Assembly (NCBI RefSeq): GCF_900156125.1
Contig: NZ_FTLX01000002.1
Coordinates: 1-64,000 of the forward strand
DNA: 64,000 nucleotides
Reading direction: 5' to 3'
DNA from: Domibacillus enclensis
GTDB lineage: Bacteria > Bacillota > Bacilli > Bacillales > Domibacillaceae
The position numbers and the translations under genes were made by a program. Numbering within the stretch: the first letter of the stretch is position 1; the number at the start of each line of letters is the position of its first letter. Shown piece by piece: positions 1 through 8,239 of the stretch. Below the pieces are notes generated by a model. That model worked only from the letters and a program-made list of their open reading frames with translations. It was not told the origin of the DNA and made no database searches.

Positions 1-150
1 GGACAGGCTGAAACAGCCGCGCTTTTTGGGCTGGTTCAGCGTTCGCCCCACCGGAAAGCGGAGCCGGCAGCCCGGAGCCCCTGAATGTTCTTTTTAGAAA
101 AATAGCCTATTCCTTGCACTGAGAAAGGGAACAATCTTGAAAAAACAATA
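1..150 (-). repeat. Interspersed modular repeat, copy 1 (truncated by window edge)
   Basis: Read on the minus strand, this matches the left half of the copy at 35781-36357. It carries the same TTCTAAAAA-GAACATTCAGGGGCT entry and the same 59-bp internal module with the GCTGAACCAGCCC and TTTCAGCCTGTCC blocks. The match ends close to the stop codon of the neighbouring hydrolase gene; the rest of the element lies outside the window. No conserved reading frame is shared by the copies. Confidence 0.8.
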
Positions 151-173
151 AGATTCACTTTACCCATTTTTTT

Positions 174-977
174 TCATTTGAAATCGAAGAAGGCGCCGAT
201 TTTTTCGTCGACGGCGGCGGTTTCATGAAGGCCGCTGTGATCGATGGTTTTATCATACAGGACATCTGCGCGGTACTGGTCTTCTGGCACGATGCCTTTT
301 AAGCTGAGCGCGCTTTGCAATGGGGTGACCTGATCACCGGTGCCGGCAATATTCAACACGTCCGTTTGGGATGGAAAGCGATTATGGTTCGCCGCAATCT
401 TAGCGAGAGCCGGCGAGCCGGGCATGAGGTCATACACAGCAGGTCCGTGGTTTTGAGTAAACCAGCGTCCGCCTGAAACACCATTGAAGGGACTGCCGAT
501 CGTCACAAGCTGGCTGGTCACGGGATGAAGTGCCGGATCGTACAGCTCCTGCAAAAATTTCACCGACACGATGCCGCCCATCGAATGGCCGACGATTTTC
601 ACACGCTCCATGCCATAGTCGTTTTTCAGTACTTGCATGACCGCTGCCAGGGCGGTTGAGGTCGCGTCAAACGAGGAACGGTTATTTTCGAAAATCACCT
701 GAATAAGCGCCGGACGTTCAGAAGAAAAGGGTTCTTCTCTAACAAGAAGCTTGCCTGTCCGCGTCACATTCATGGTCAGCGCCCGTTCGCCCCAGCCGCG
801 CTCCTCAAACCGGGCAATCATCGTACTGAAGGACCGCGCTGTACCTTTAAAGCCGTGAACGAACAGGACAGGATCTTTATATTGATTGCCGGATTCGACA
901 TAGTCACTTTTTTCCAGGGTCAAAAAGCTTATATATACACAAAAGGCAGCGACGATTAATAAGACATATTTCCTCAA
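174..977 (-). CDS. Alpha/beta hydrolase, DUF915/lipase-like, membrane-anchored or secreted
   Basis: A 267-residue serine hydrolase. Residues about 4-20 form a hydrophobic signal or anchor segment right after a basic start, so the enzyme probably acts outside the membrane. The oxyanion region reads LFVHGFKGT, the nucleophile elbow is GHSMGG, and the likely acid and base lie in AGTGDQVTPL and DHSGLHE near the C-terminus. This layout fits the DUF915 family of Gram-positive lipase/esterase-like proteins. I chose the TTG at 977 because GGAGAGG lies 11 bases upstream and the signal segment follows directly; the frame is open further upstream but without a ribosome site. Substrate unknown. Confidence 0.8.
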   Translation of the reverse strand: MRKYVLLIVAAFCVYISFLTLEKSDYVESGNQYKDPVLFVHGFKGTARSFSTMIARFEERGWGERALTMNVTRTGKLLVREEPFSSERPALIQVIFENNRSSFDATSTALAAVMQVLKNDYGMERVKIVGHSMGGIVSVKFLQELYDPALHPVTSQLVTIGSPFNGVSGGRWFTQNHGPAVYDLMPGSPALAKIAANHNRFPSQTDVLNIAGTGDQVTPLQSALSLKGIVPEDQYRADVLYDKTIDHSGLHETAAVDEKIGAFFDFK

Positions 978-1080
978 GGCCTGTCGTTCCTCTCCGTTAC
1001 AAGTAGTCCTTTTATTATACGAAATTTGGACAAAAAGATACATACCGGGATATAATGGAAATCGAAAGGAGGCGGTTTCA

Positions 1081-1206
1081 TTGAAGGAGCTTGTTGGCAC
1101 GTGCGCTGTATGCGGAAAAGACATTTACTGCATGGATGGCTTTTTAAATGGCGTAAAAGAAAATGGAGAACTGCTTTGTTTTCCGTGTGCAGACGAAAGC
1201 GAATGA
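1081..1206 (+). CDS. 41-residue cysteine-rich (zinc-ribbon-like) protein
   Basis: A short gene starting with TTG 8 bases after a strong AAAGGAGG site. The product has the pattern CAVC at residues 8-11 and CFPC at 33-36, two CxxC knuckles 21 residues apart, plus Cys17. This suggests a small zinc-binding ribbon. A TATAAT box at 1051-1056 precedes it, with a weak TTGGAC 19 bases further upstream. It is divergent from the hydrolase and its stop codon sits inside a terminator shared with the convergent regulator gene. I do not recognise a family and no function can be assigned. Confidence 0.6.
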   Translation: MKELVGTCAVCGKDIYCMDGFLNGVKENGELLCFPCADESE

Positions 1207-1228
1207 ATCGTTTTTATTCGCTTTCATC
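1195..1228. terminator. Bidirectional terminator
   Basis: GAAAGCGAAT pairs with ATTCGCTTTC around a short loop with T-rich flanks. It overlaps the stop codons of two convergent genes. Confidence 0.6.
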
Positions 1229-1681
1229 CTGCCGAATGTAATCCTGGAAATGCTCTTCTGCCTCCGCTGCGTCATACGTGCTGAATAAGCGGTAATCCTC
1301 GGAATCAAGTACCCGGTAATGACTGCTGATCACATTTTGCTGCAGCCGGAATCCATTCTGCTGATCAACGTCACGCCACCATAAGTGACCGCCCGTCGTT
1401 TTGTCCCGGGACGAGCGGGTAATGGTATCGTGGGCCGTTAACTCCACCATTTCAACCGGGTCGCCACCGAGTGCAGACTGAAGTGTGTCGCTGTTGCGGA
1501 ATATCGCACAAACAGCAGCGGTCGTTGTCCATCCTGCAGATATCCGTCCTTTTTCAATTTGCACGAGTGTTTTTTTGGACAGCCCGATCACTTCAGCCAT
1601 TTTCTCCTGCGTATAATTCCGTTCGGTTCTCACTAATTTTAATTTTACAGACACCAGGTTAATCAGCTGCTCTTTATTCAA
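1214..1681 (-). CDS. XRE-family helix-turn-helix DNA-binding protein
   Basis: A 155-residue protein. Residues about 10-60 form a Cro/C1-type helix-turn-helix (LVRTERNYTQEKMAEVIGLS, then KKTLVQIEKGR). The remaining ~95 residues match no domain I can name and contain a WWRDVDQQNGFRLQQN stretch that could be a small effector or dimerisation domain. I chose TTG at 1681 because AAAGGAG lies 8 bases upstream; the GTG three codons earlier abuts that ribosome site. It is convergent with the small cysteine-rich gene. Target genes unknown. Confidence 0.7.
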   Translation of the reverse strand: MNKEQLINLVSVKLKLVRTERNYTQEKMAEVIGLSKKTLVQIEKGRISAGWTTTAAVCAIFRNSDTLQSALGGDPVEMVELTAHDTITRSSRDKTTGGHLWWRDVDQQNGFRLQQNVISSHYRVLDSEDYRLFSTYDAAEAEEHFQDYIRQDESE

Positions 1682-1765
1682 CCGGATCACTCCTTTAGAG
1701 TAAGATTACACGAATTTTACGTATTTGGAAAGACGAGGACGTATCCATCCTCCAATCCTTTTTCT

Positions 1766-1838
1766 ACGGCGCAATTATGGATCATATGGCGCAATAAGGT
1801 GATAATTGCGCCCAAATCCATTTATTTGCGCCGTCACA
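1766..1838. repeat. Intergenic array of ~20-bp degenerate units, GGCGCAATT core
   Basis: Two direct GGCGCAAT units are followed by two inverted AATTGCGCC/ATTTGCGCC units, repeating every 16-21 bp. The same core occurs in the array at 53716-53863. It lies between the regulator and permease genes. Confidence 0.7.
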
Positions 1839-1852
1839 ACGTCACAATGAAA

Positions 1853-1892
1853 AACCGAACGACTGCACATCCGCAGATCGTTCGGTTATGTA
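1853..1892 (-). terminator. Terminator of the AI-2E-family permease gene
   Basis: A stem of AACCGAACGA with TCGTTCGGTT (1853-1887), followed on the minus strand by a T run, 20 bases after the permease stop codon. Confidence 0.75.
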
Positions 1893-1906
1893 ACGTTTGT
1901 GTAAAG

Positions 1907-3001
1907 TTACTCGATTTCTTTTCCGGCAGCTTCGCGAATTTCGGTCCGTTTCTGATAAAGATTGGACAGGATTGTTTTCACAACAGCGTAAAACGGAATC
2001 GCGAGGATAACTCCCCAGATACCGGCGATGTTGCCGGCAGCTAGAATGACAGTAATGACCGTCAGCGGGTGAATATCAAGCGCCTTGCCCATGACGTTTG
2101 GCGAGATAAAATTGCTTTCAATCTGCTGGGCGACGAGCATGATAATAGCCACATACAAGGCCATTTGAGGCTCCTGCAGCAGGGCAATAAACATGGCCGG
2201 CACGACAGCGATATACGGGCCGAGAAAAGGAATGACATTCGTGAACATCCCGAACAGGGCAAGAAGCAATGCGTAGTCAAGGCCAATAATCAAATAGCCA
2301 ATCAACAGCATCAGACCGACAAGAAAGCTGACTAACAGCTGCCCTTGAATGTAAGAGCGAAGTGTCACATCCAGATCATGAAGCGTTTTGCGCATCCATG
2401 TTTTGCGTTCACCGCTGAAAAAACCAGCAACAAATGGAGCGAATTTTTCATGGTCCTTCAGCATGTAGACAAGGAAAAACGGAGCTAAAATCAGTAAAAA
2501 CAGTCCTTGTACAAAGCCCTGCAAGAACGACAGCAGCCAGGTACCGAAGCCGACAGCCCAGTCGTTGACATTATTCGATACATTGCTGATCGCACTTTCA
2601 ACAGAATCCTGTGCCTGCGGCGGAAGATCATCACGGTGGCTGAGTAAATAATCAAACCACTTTTCACCTTCCTCGATCATCTCAGGTGTGTTTTTCGCCA
2701 GAGAAGCCGATTGTTCCCCGATCACTGGACCGATCATCGCATAAATAAGCCAAAAAACGAAAATAACGACGGCAAGCACCGATGTTATCGACGCCCAGCG
2801 GGGGAATTTTTTTGATTCAAGCCAGTGCAAAAGCGGTCTTGTTAAATAAAAAAGCACACCGCCAATTAACAGAGGCAGAAAGATCGTTTTGGCAATAATA
2901 ACAATGGGTTGAAATACTTCGTGTATTTCCTGAAACATAAAAATAATGAGCATGGCCAGCAAGATGCCGATGCCTGCCTGGAACCAGAGCTTGTTTGTCA
3001 A
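1907..3001 (-). CDS. AI-2E family transporter (YueF/YtvI-like)
   Basis: A 364-residue polytopic membrane protein of the AI-2E (TqsA/YhhQ-type) permease family. It has about seven to eight hydrophobic segments: two N-terminal, one near residue 75-95, then five in the C-terminal half. The extracytoplasmic loop of about 60 residues after the third segment and the conserved LFGMFTNVIPFLGPYIAVVPA region are typical. Members are proposed to export small molecules or ions; despite the name few move AI-2. The TTG start at 3001 follows AAAGGA. Transcribed alone. Confidence 0.8.
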   Translation of the reverse strand: MTNKLWFQAGIGILLAMLIIFMFQEIHEVFQPIVIIAKTIFLPLLIGGVLFYLTRPLLHWLESKKFPRWASITSVLAVVIFVFWLIYAMIGPVIGEQSASLAKNTPEMIEEGEKWFDYLLSHRDDLPPQAQDSVESAISNVSNNVNDWAVGFGTWLLSFLQGFVQGLFLLILAPFFLVYMLKDHEKFAPFVAGFFSGERKTWMRKTLHDLDVTLRSYIQGQLLVSFLVGLMLLIGYLIIGLDYALLLALFGMFTNVIPFLGPYIAVVPAMFIALLQEPQMALYVAIIMLVAQQIESNFISPNVMGKALDIHPLTVITVILAAGNIAGIWGVILAIPFYAVVKTILSNLYQKRTEIREAAGKEIE

Positions 3002-3051
3002 AGAGACACGTCCTTTCTATGTGTAACATATTATCTGTACCCGATTATACG

Positions 3052-3080
3052 AAAAAAAAGCCGGGAAGTTCCGGCTTTTT
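3052..3080 (-). terminator. Terminator of the yjiH-like gene
   Basis: AAAAAGCCGG, a GAAGTT loop, and CCGGCTTTTT, with eight T on the minus strand just past the stop codon. Confidence 0.85.
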
Positions 3081-4416
3081 AAAAATAAAGATGGGCAATG
3101 CCCGCGATAATCGGCAAAGAAATAAGTGTGCGGATAATAAAAATGATAAATAAGTCTTTAAATGAAACGGGAATTTTGGTTCCGAGCAGCAGACCGCCAA
3201 CCTCAGACATATAAATCAGCTGAGAGACCGACAAAGCCGCAATGACAAAGCGTGTCAGTTCACTTGGAATGCTCTCTCCTAAAATCGCCGGCAAAAACAT
3301 ATCGGCGAACCCGATCATAATTGTCTCGGATGCTTCCTTCGCGTATGGAATATTCAGCAGCTCAAGAAGCGGAATAAACGGCAGACCGAGCCATTGGAAC
3401 AAAGGTGTTGTTTCGGCGATGATAAGTGCCAGTGTGCCAAGCGCCATGACGATCGGAATCACGCCGAGCCACATATCGAGTACATTTTTCACACCATCTG
3501 CAGCTGTTTCTGAGAAGCGGTTGCGTCCCGCCCGCTTCACCGCCTGCTCATATCCGTATGAAAAGGACGAGTAGCCGGCGGGAATCGCTTCGTCATCCGA
3601 ACTGCGCGGCATTTCATTGATAAAGGTATCCGGCTTTCCAGAAAGCGGCGGAATGCGCGGCATAATGAGTGCACAGGCAATACCGGCTAAAATAACGGTT
3701 AAATAGAATGGAATAAAGTACTCTTCCAGTCCAACCTGTCCAATGACCACAAGGCAGAATGTAATCGACACAACGGAAAACATCGTCCCGATAATAGCGG
3801 CTTCTTTTTTCGTATAAAAGCCTTCTTCGTACTGCTTGCTCGTCAGCAGAACACCGATCGTTCCGTCGCCAAGCCACGAAGCAAGTGCGTCAATAGAAGA
3901 GCGTCCCGGCAGCAAAAACAGCGGACGCATGACCTTTGTCAAGGAGTAGCCGACAAATTCAAGCAAGCCGAAGTTCAGCAGAAGGGGAAGCAGCAGACCG
4001 GCAAACAAAAACACGGAAAACAGCACCGGCAGCAGGCTGAATAGCAGCGTACCGCCTGTTGCGTCAGACCAGATGGCCTCCGGTCCAAGCTGGAAAAACG
4101 TCATGACCGCAAAAATGGCTCCAAGCACACGGATAATCGTCCAAAAAAGGGACACATCAAACAGCGCAGATAAAAAAGCAGAATGGCGGACAAAGCCAGG
4201 ACGAATGCCTTTGATCAGTAATGTAAAAAGAGCAGCGAGTACGATCAGGGCAGTCATGATCCCCGGAATCGCTTCACCGACAGCGTCCTGGAGAGCACCG
4301 GACAGCACCGCGATTGGAATGGTCATCCCATCTTCCACAGGCACAGGCGTCATAAACAATAAAACTCCTAAAATAGACGGAATGATGAACCGCCAGGAGG
4401 AATTGGATGTTTGCAT
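3079..4416 (-). CDS. YjiH family membrane protein (nucleoside recognition/Gate domain)
   Basis: A 445-residue polytopic protein with about ten hydrophobic segments and two related halves, each with a Gate-type signature (LLPGRSSIDALASWLGDGTIG in the first half and ADMFLPAILGES in the second). This is the pattern of YjiH-type nucleoside-recognition-domain proteins. Substrate is unproven; relatives include spore maturation proteins and nucleoside transporters. The ATG at 4416 follows AAAGGA, and the hydrophobic N-terminus starts there. It is divergent from the HAD phosphatase gene; I see no riboswitch in the 215-bp gap. Confidence 0.75.
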   Translation of the reverse strand: MQTSNSSWRFIIPSILGVLLFMTPVPVEDGMTIPIAVLSGALQDAVGEAIPGIMTALIVLAALFTLLIKGIRPGFVRHSAFLSALFDVSLFWTIIRVLGAIFAVMTFFQLGPEAIWSDATGGTLLFSLLPVLFSVFLFAGLLLPLLLNFGLLEFVGYSLTKVMRPLFLLPGRSSIDALASWLGDGTIGVLLTSKQYEEGFYTKKEAAIIGTMFSVVSITFCLVVIGQVGLEEYFIPFYLTVILAGIACALIMPRIPPLSGKPDTFINEMPRSSDDEAIPAGYSSFSYGYEQAVKRAGRNRFSETAADGVKNVLDMWLGVIPIVMALGTLALIIAETTPLFQWLGLPFIPLLELLNIPYAKEASETIMIGFADMFLPAILGESIPSELTRFVIAALSVSQLIYMSEVGGLLLGTKIPVSFKDLFIIFIIRTLISLPIIAGIAHLYF

Positions 4417-4630
4417 ATATAGAATCCTTTCTTTTGTATAAATATTCAACATACGCACAGTTTAATTCATTCATTCCCGAAATGCTATGCTTTCACACAT
4501 AGTCATAAAATACAGAATTTTGATTGCGCTTACAACCCTTATGGCTTAACATCCCAGCATTTTTCCGGATTCCGAACTATTTTCATGTTAAAATAGGAGG
4601 GGACTAAATAAAAACGAGAAGGTGACTCGA

Positions 4631-5503
4631 ATGATTACAAGCATTGCAACAGATATGGACGGGACGCTGCTTAATGGAAAAATGGAAGTAAGCGAAGCGA
4701 ACCGTGCCGCCATTAAAAAAGCGCAGGAACTTGGCATCGAAGTCATTGTGGCAACCGGAAGATCTTACAAAGAGGCACGATTTGCGCTCGATGGAACAGG
4801 CATTGACTGTCCGGTCATTGCGGTGAACGGAGCGGAGGTGCGCAGCGCAGAAGGCGAAATTCTGCAGTTTACCGCTCTCGACGACGATCTGGCATACGAT
4901 TTATACCGCCGCTTAAAGGATGTAGGCGTCTATTTTGAAGTGTATACAAACCAGGCTACTTACACGGACAATGCACAAAAAGCGGTTGAGCTGCTGATTG
5001 ATATTGTGATGTCTGCTCATCCGGAAACAAAGGAAGAAGATATTCGTGACCGGGCGCGCCTTCGCATCGAACAGGGCCTTGTGAAGCAGGTGGATGATTA
5101 TGAAGAAATTATTCGCGATACGAACCAGCACATTTATAAATTTTTCGTGTTTTCTACTGATTACGATCTTTTGCAAAAAGCGGCAGACCGTTTGGAAGGA
5201 ATGGCGGGTGTGGCGGTCAGCTCATCCGGAAATGAGAACCTGGAAGTCACGAACGACCAGGCTCAAAAAGGCATCACCCTTGAAAACTACCTGGCGTCAA
5301 AGGGCTTGTCTATGACGGACGCACTGGCGGTTGGCGACAATTATAACGATATCTCGATGCTTGAGCGCGTCGGCTATTCCTACGCAATGGGCAATGCAGA
5401 TGCCAACATTAAAAAAGCTGCGCGCTTTGAAACAGCGAAAAATGATGACAGCGGTGTGGCCAAGGCAATAGAAGATGCACTGGAACGAAGCATGGTGAAA
5501 TGA
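4631..5503 (+). CDS. HAD superfamily (Cof type) sugar/nucleotide phosphatase, YwtE-like
   Basis: A 290-residue Cof-type HAD hydrolase. Motif I is DMDGTLL at residues ~8-14 with both aspartates, motif II the threonine of VATGRS, and motif IV is GDNYNDISML near residue 238; a C2B cap lies between. These enzymes dephosphorylate sugar phosphates, FMN or similar metabolites. The ATG at 4631 follows GAAGGTG by seven bases. It is transcribed just ahead of ilvA with a 42-bp gap, so the two may be cotranscribed. Confidence 0.85.
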   Translation: MITSIATDMDGTLLNGKMEVSEANRAAIKKAQELGIEVIVATGRSYKEARFALDGTGIDCPVIAVNGAEVRSAEGEILQFTALDDDLAYDLYRRLKDVGVYFEVYTNQATYTDNAQKAVELLIDIVMSAHPETKEEDIRDRARLRIEQGLVKQVDDYEEIIRDTNQHIYKFFVFSTDYDLLQKAADRLEGMAGVAVSSSGNENLEVTNDQAQKGITLENYLASKGLSMTDALAVGDNYNDISMLERVGYSYAMGNADANIKKAARFETAKNDDSGVAKAIEDALERSMVK

Positions 5504-5545
5504 TACAATAATTCTTAAAATTCGCAATTAGAAGGAGAATTCGCT

Positions 5546-6793
5546 TTGTCAAAAGTATCAGTAGAAGAAATCGTCGTGGCGAACCAGGTGCTTAAAGACG
5601 TGGTCGTCAAAACGCCGCTTCAAAAAAATGAAATTTTATCTGCTCGTTATGATTGCAACGTATATGTAAAGCGTGAAGATTTACAAATTGTCCGCTCCTT
5701 TAAGCTGCGCGGTGCATACAACTTTATCCGCAGTTTGACGGCAGAAGAGCGGGCGAAGGGAGTCGTATGTGCGAGTGCTGGAAATCACGCACAGGGCGTG
5801 GCGTATTCGTGCCTGGCGCTCGGCATTGAAGGGAAAATCTTTATGCCATCGACAACACCGCGTCAAAAGGTGTCGCAGGTGAAACGATTCGGCGGCGATA
5901 AAGTATCTGTTGTTCTAACGGGCGATACGTTTGATGATTCGTACACAGCGGCAATGGAATACTGCACAGCGGAAGAGAAAATGTTTGTTCACCCGTTTGA
6001 CGACTACCGGACGATTGCCGGACAGGGCACAGTAGCGGTGGAAATTTTAAACGATATGCTGGCGCCGATTGACTACATGTTTTGTTCGATTGGCGGCGGC
6101 GGTCTTGCGGCAGGTGTCGGCTCCTATTTAAAAGGCATCAGCCCGTCAACGAAGCTGATCGGGGTAGAGCCAGCCGGTGCGGCCGGAATGAAGGCGTCCC
6201 TCACCAATGAGCAGGTGACGCGTCTTGACACGATCGACCCGTTTGTCGACGGAGCAGCGGTCAAGCAAGTGGGTGACATTACGATGGATATCTGCATGGA
6301 CGTGCTGGACGGCATTTCCGTTATCCCGGAAGGCAAGGTGTGCACAACGATTCTTCAGCTTTACAATGAAAATGCGATTGTGGCCGAGCCAGCCGGTGCG
6401 TTATCGGTGGCGGCACTTGATTTTTACAAGGACGAAATTAAAGGGAAAAATGTCGTTTGCGTGATCAGCGGCGGCAACAACGACATCGAACGCATGCAGG
6501 AAATCAAAGAGCGTTCGCTTATTTATGAAGGACTGAAGCATTACTTCATCGTCACCTTCCCGCAGCGTGCCGGCGCACTTCGGAAGTTCATGGACCAGGT
6601 GCTGGGCGAGCAGGATGACATTACCCGCTTTGAATACACGAAACGGACAAACCGTGATGAAGGACCGGTGCTGGTTGGCATCGAGCTGAAGTACAAGGAA
6701 GATTACGAGCCGCTCGTGAGACGGATGAAAGAAAACGGCTTCCCGTATATGGAAATTAACAACGATCCACTGTTATTTAACTTGTTAATTTAA
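5546..6793 (+). CDS. ilvA: Threonine ammonia-lyase (threonine dehydratase)
   Basis: A 415-residue PLP enzyme converting L-threonine to 2-oxobutanoate and ammonia, the first committed step to isoleucine. The PLP lysine is in SFKLRGAYN (about residue 52), the phosphate-binding glycine loop is SIGGGGLAAG, and a SGGNND segment lies before the C-terminal ACT-like regulatory domain (from about residue 325: HYFIVTFPQRAGALRKFMDQ). The length fits the Bacillus short form with one regulatory domain. The TTG start follows GAAGGAG. It sits apart from any ilv-leu operon, as in B. subtilis. No T-box is visible upstream. Confidence 0.95.
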   Translation: MSKVSVEEIVVANQVLKDVVVKTPLQKNEILSARYDCNVYVKREDLQIVRSFKLRGAYNFIRSLTAEERAKGVVCASAGNHAQGVAYSCLALGIEGKIFMPSTTPRQKVSQVKRFGGDKVSVVLTGDTFDDSYTAAMEYCTAEEKMFVHPFDDYRTIAGQGTVAVEILNDMLAPIDYMFCSIGGGGLAAGVGSYLKGISPSTKLIGVEPAGAAGMKASLTNEQVTRLDTIDPFVDGAAVKQVGDITMDICMDVLDGISVIPEGKVCTTILQLYNENAIVAEPAGALSVAALDFYKDEIKGKNVVCVISGGNNDIERMQEIKERSLIYEGLKHYFIVTFPQRAGALRKFMDQVLGEQDDITRFEYTKRTNRDEGPVLVGIELKYKEDYEPLVRRMKENGFPYMEINNDPLLFNLLI

Positions 6794-6799
6794 CAAATG

Positions 6800-6833
6800 T
6801 GCCCGGCCTGCAAAAGCAGGCGGGCTTTTTTTC
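6800..6833 (+). terminator. Terminator of ilvA
   Basis: GCCCGGCCTGC pairs with GCAGGCGGGC across an AAAA loop, followed by seven T. Confidence 0.9.
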
Positions 6834-6840
6834 ATTGTTC

Positions 6841-6997
6841 TAACGCTAATATAGGCGAACAAGCGCCGGAAAAAGCTGTCTAACGCCGGTATATACGAAT
6901 AAGCGCTGGTAAAAGTCCCCTTAACGCCGATATATACATATTCCGGCGTTAGAGGAAAGCATATCAGCGCTCTGGCAAATATACCGGCGATCGCCAT
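6841..6997. repeat. Intergenic array of 20-21-bp units, TAACGCCG/AAGCGC core
   Basis: Successive units start at 6841, 6861, 6881, 6901 and 6922, alternating TAACGC(C/T)(G/A)ATATA-type and AAGCGC(C/T)GG-type half-units, so the full period is 40-41 bp. From 6944 the units run inverted (CCGGCGTTA, ATCAGCGCT, ATACCGGCGAT). It lies between the terminators of two convergent genes. A single similar unit, TAACGCCGATATA, stands alone at 23176. Confidence 0.8.
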
Positions 6998-7011
6998 CGG
7001 ATAAAACAGCA

Positions 7012-7046
7012 AAAAAAACTAACCTGCATGTGCAGGTCAGTTTTTT
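7012..7046 (-). terminator. Terminator of bshB2 (bidirectional in form)
   Basis: AACTAACCTGCA and TGCAGGTCAGTT form a stem flanked by A and T runs; it overlaps the bshB2 stop codon. Confidence 0.8.
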
Positions 7047-7753
7047 ATGTGACTCACTTTATCTTTTTCATCAAACGTATACGTCCAGAAATGCTCGTAG
7101 TTGAAGCGGTCGTGCAGCTCGCTTCCTTCCGATGCCACGCCGGACTCGAGTTCCTTGAGCATCCAGATCGTTTGCGAAATATGAGCTTTCATCGCGTTCA
7201 TCTTTTTCTCATACACATGCTGAATGTCGTAACGAATGTCCGCTTCGCCGATTTCCTCCAGCGTATTGTTCGCAAACGCTACACAATGCAGCTTCGGCCG
7301 TTTGTCCGGCGCCATCGCCCGCACTGCGCGCACAACGGCACGTGCCGTCGCTTCATGATCCGGGTGAACAGAGTAGCCAGGGTAGAAGGAGATGATAAGA
7401 GAAGGATTCAGCTCCGTAATAAGGTCTGTGACAAGATCCATCATCTTCTGATCCTCTTCAAACTCAAGCGTCTTATCCCGAAGGCCCATCATACGTAAAT
7501 CCTGAATGCCGATCGCTTCCGCCGCTTTTTGAAGCTCTGCCTTGCGAATGTCCGGCAAGGATTCCCGAGTCGCAAACGGAGGGTTGCCAAGGTTGCGTCC
7601 CATTTCGCCGAGCGTTAAGCAAGCATACGTAACCGGCGTTTTGCGCTCGGTGTGAACGGCAATGGTGCCGGAAACACCAAACGCTTCATCATCCGGATGT
7701 GGAAAAATAACGAGTACATGGCGTTCCTGTTCGATTTCCATTGTTTCAGTCAT
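7037..7753 (-). CDS. bshB2: Bacillithiol biosynthesis deacetylase BshB2
   Basis: A 238-residue PIG-L/LmbE-type zinc deacetylase. The metal motif PHPDDEAF is at residues 18-25 and the partner histidine motif VHPDHEATARAV near 132-143. It removes acetyl from GlcNAc-malate in bacillithiol synthesis, or acts on bacillithiol conjugates; the length and pairing with yojF point to BshB2 (YojG) rather than BshB1. The ATG at 7753 follows AAGGAGGAG. The downstream partner order yojF-bshB2 is kept as in B. subtilis with 12 bp between them, so one operon is expected. Confidence 0.9.
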   Translation of the reverse strand: MTETMEIEQERHVLVIFPHPDDEAFGVSGTIAVHTERKTPVTYACLTLGEMGRNLGNPPFATRESLPDIRKAELQKAAEAIGIQDLRMMGLRDKTLEFEEDQKMMDLVTDLITELNPSLIISFYPGYSVHPDHEATARAVVRAVRAMAPDKRPKLHCVAFANNTLEEIGEADIRYDIQHVYEKKMNAMKAHISQTIWMLKELESGVASEGSELHDRFNYEHFWTYTFDEKDKVSHIKN

Positions 7754-7765
7754 TCAAGCTCCTCC

Positions 7766-8113
7766 TTACTTAAACGGCGTTTTGCCCATTTCGAGCGCCA
7801 CTGCCAGCTTTCCGTCAAAATCGTGGCCCGCTAAAAGCAAATGGCCTTCTTCGTCAAACCCGTAATGCGTCAGCCCTTCTGCATACACCCAGCCGATCGC
7901 AAGCTTTAACCCGACGCGAAACGGTCCGTCACCGACAATTTTGCCGTGCTCATACGTTAGCTTCGCATTGCGGATATAAGCCCCTGCTGAAAAGAATTTT
8001 TCATTAAAATGAGAGGCATAGGCGCCATTTGTTGTTTCCATATGAAGATAAATTTCTTCATCGGCAAACTTATTAATAAGCTCCTGCACCTTTTCCGGTA
8101 ATATCGGTTCCAT
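7766..8113 (-). CDS. yojF: YojF family protein (DUF1806)
   Basis: A 115-residue soluble protein of the DUF1806/YojF family, found almost always next to bshB2 in Bacillaceae. It has no catalytic motif I can name and no membrane segment. The ATG at 8113 (start MEPILPEKVQE) has GGAGGC eight bases upstream; an upstream in-frame ATG lacks a site. Its constant pairing suggests a role with the deacetylase in thiol metabolism, but this is inference. Confidence 0.85.
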   Translation of the reverse strand: MEPILPEKVQELINKFADEEIYLHMETTNGAYASHFNEKFFSAGAYIRNAKLTYEHGKIVGDGPFRVGLKLAIGWVYAEGLTHYGFDEEGHLLLAGHDFDGKLAVALEMGKTPFK

Positions 8114-8239
8114 GCTTGTTGGCCTCCAGTCCACTTTGTCATTTCATTATTGTACTAAAAAATGATTCGGATAGCGAAAATCTAGCTTTTTCAGTATGAT
8201 GTAAAGAGTGACTTATTTTTAAAGATAGAGGTGGTACAT

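Noticed and set aside
4417-4630. Purine riboswitch before the yjiH-like gene
   Set aside because: The conserved purine aptamer loops are not present on either strand.
6841-6997. Possible CRISPR array
   Set aside because: Units are contiguous, degenerate and partly inverted, with no unique spacers and no cas genes in the window.
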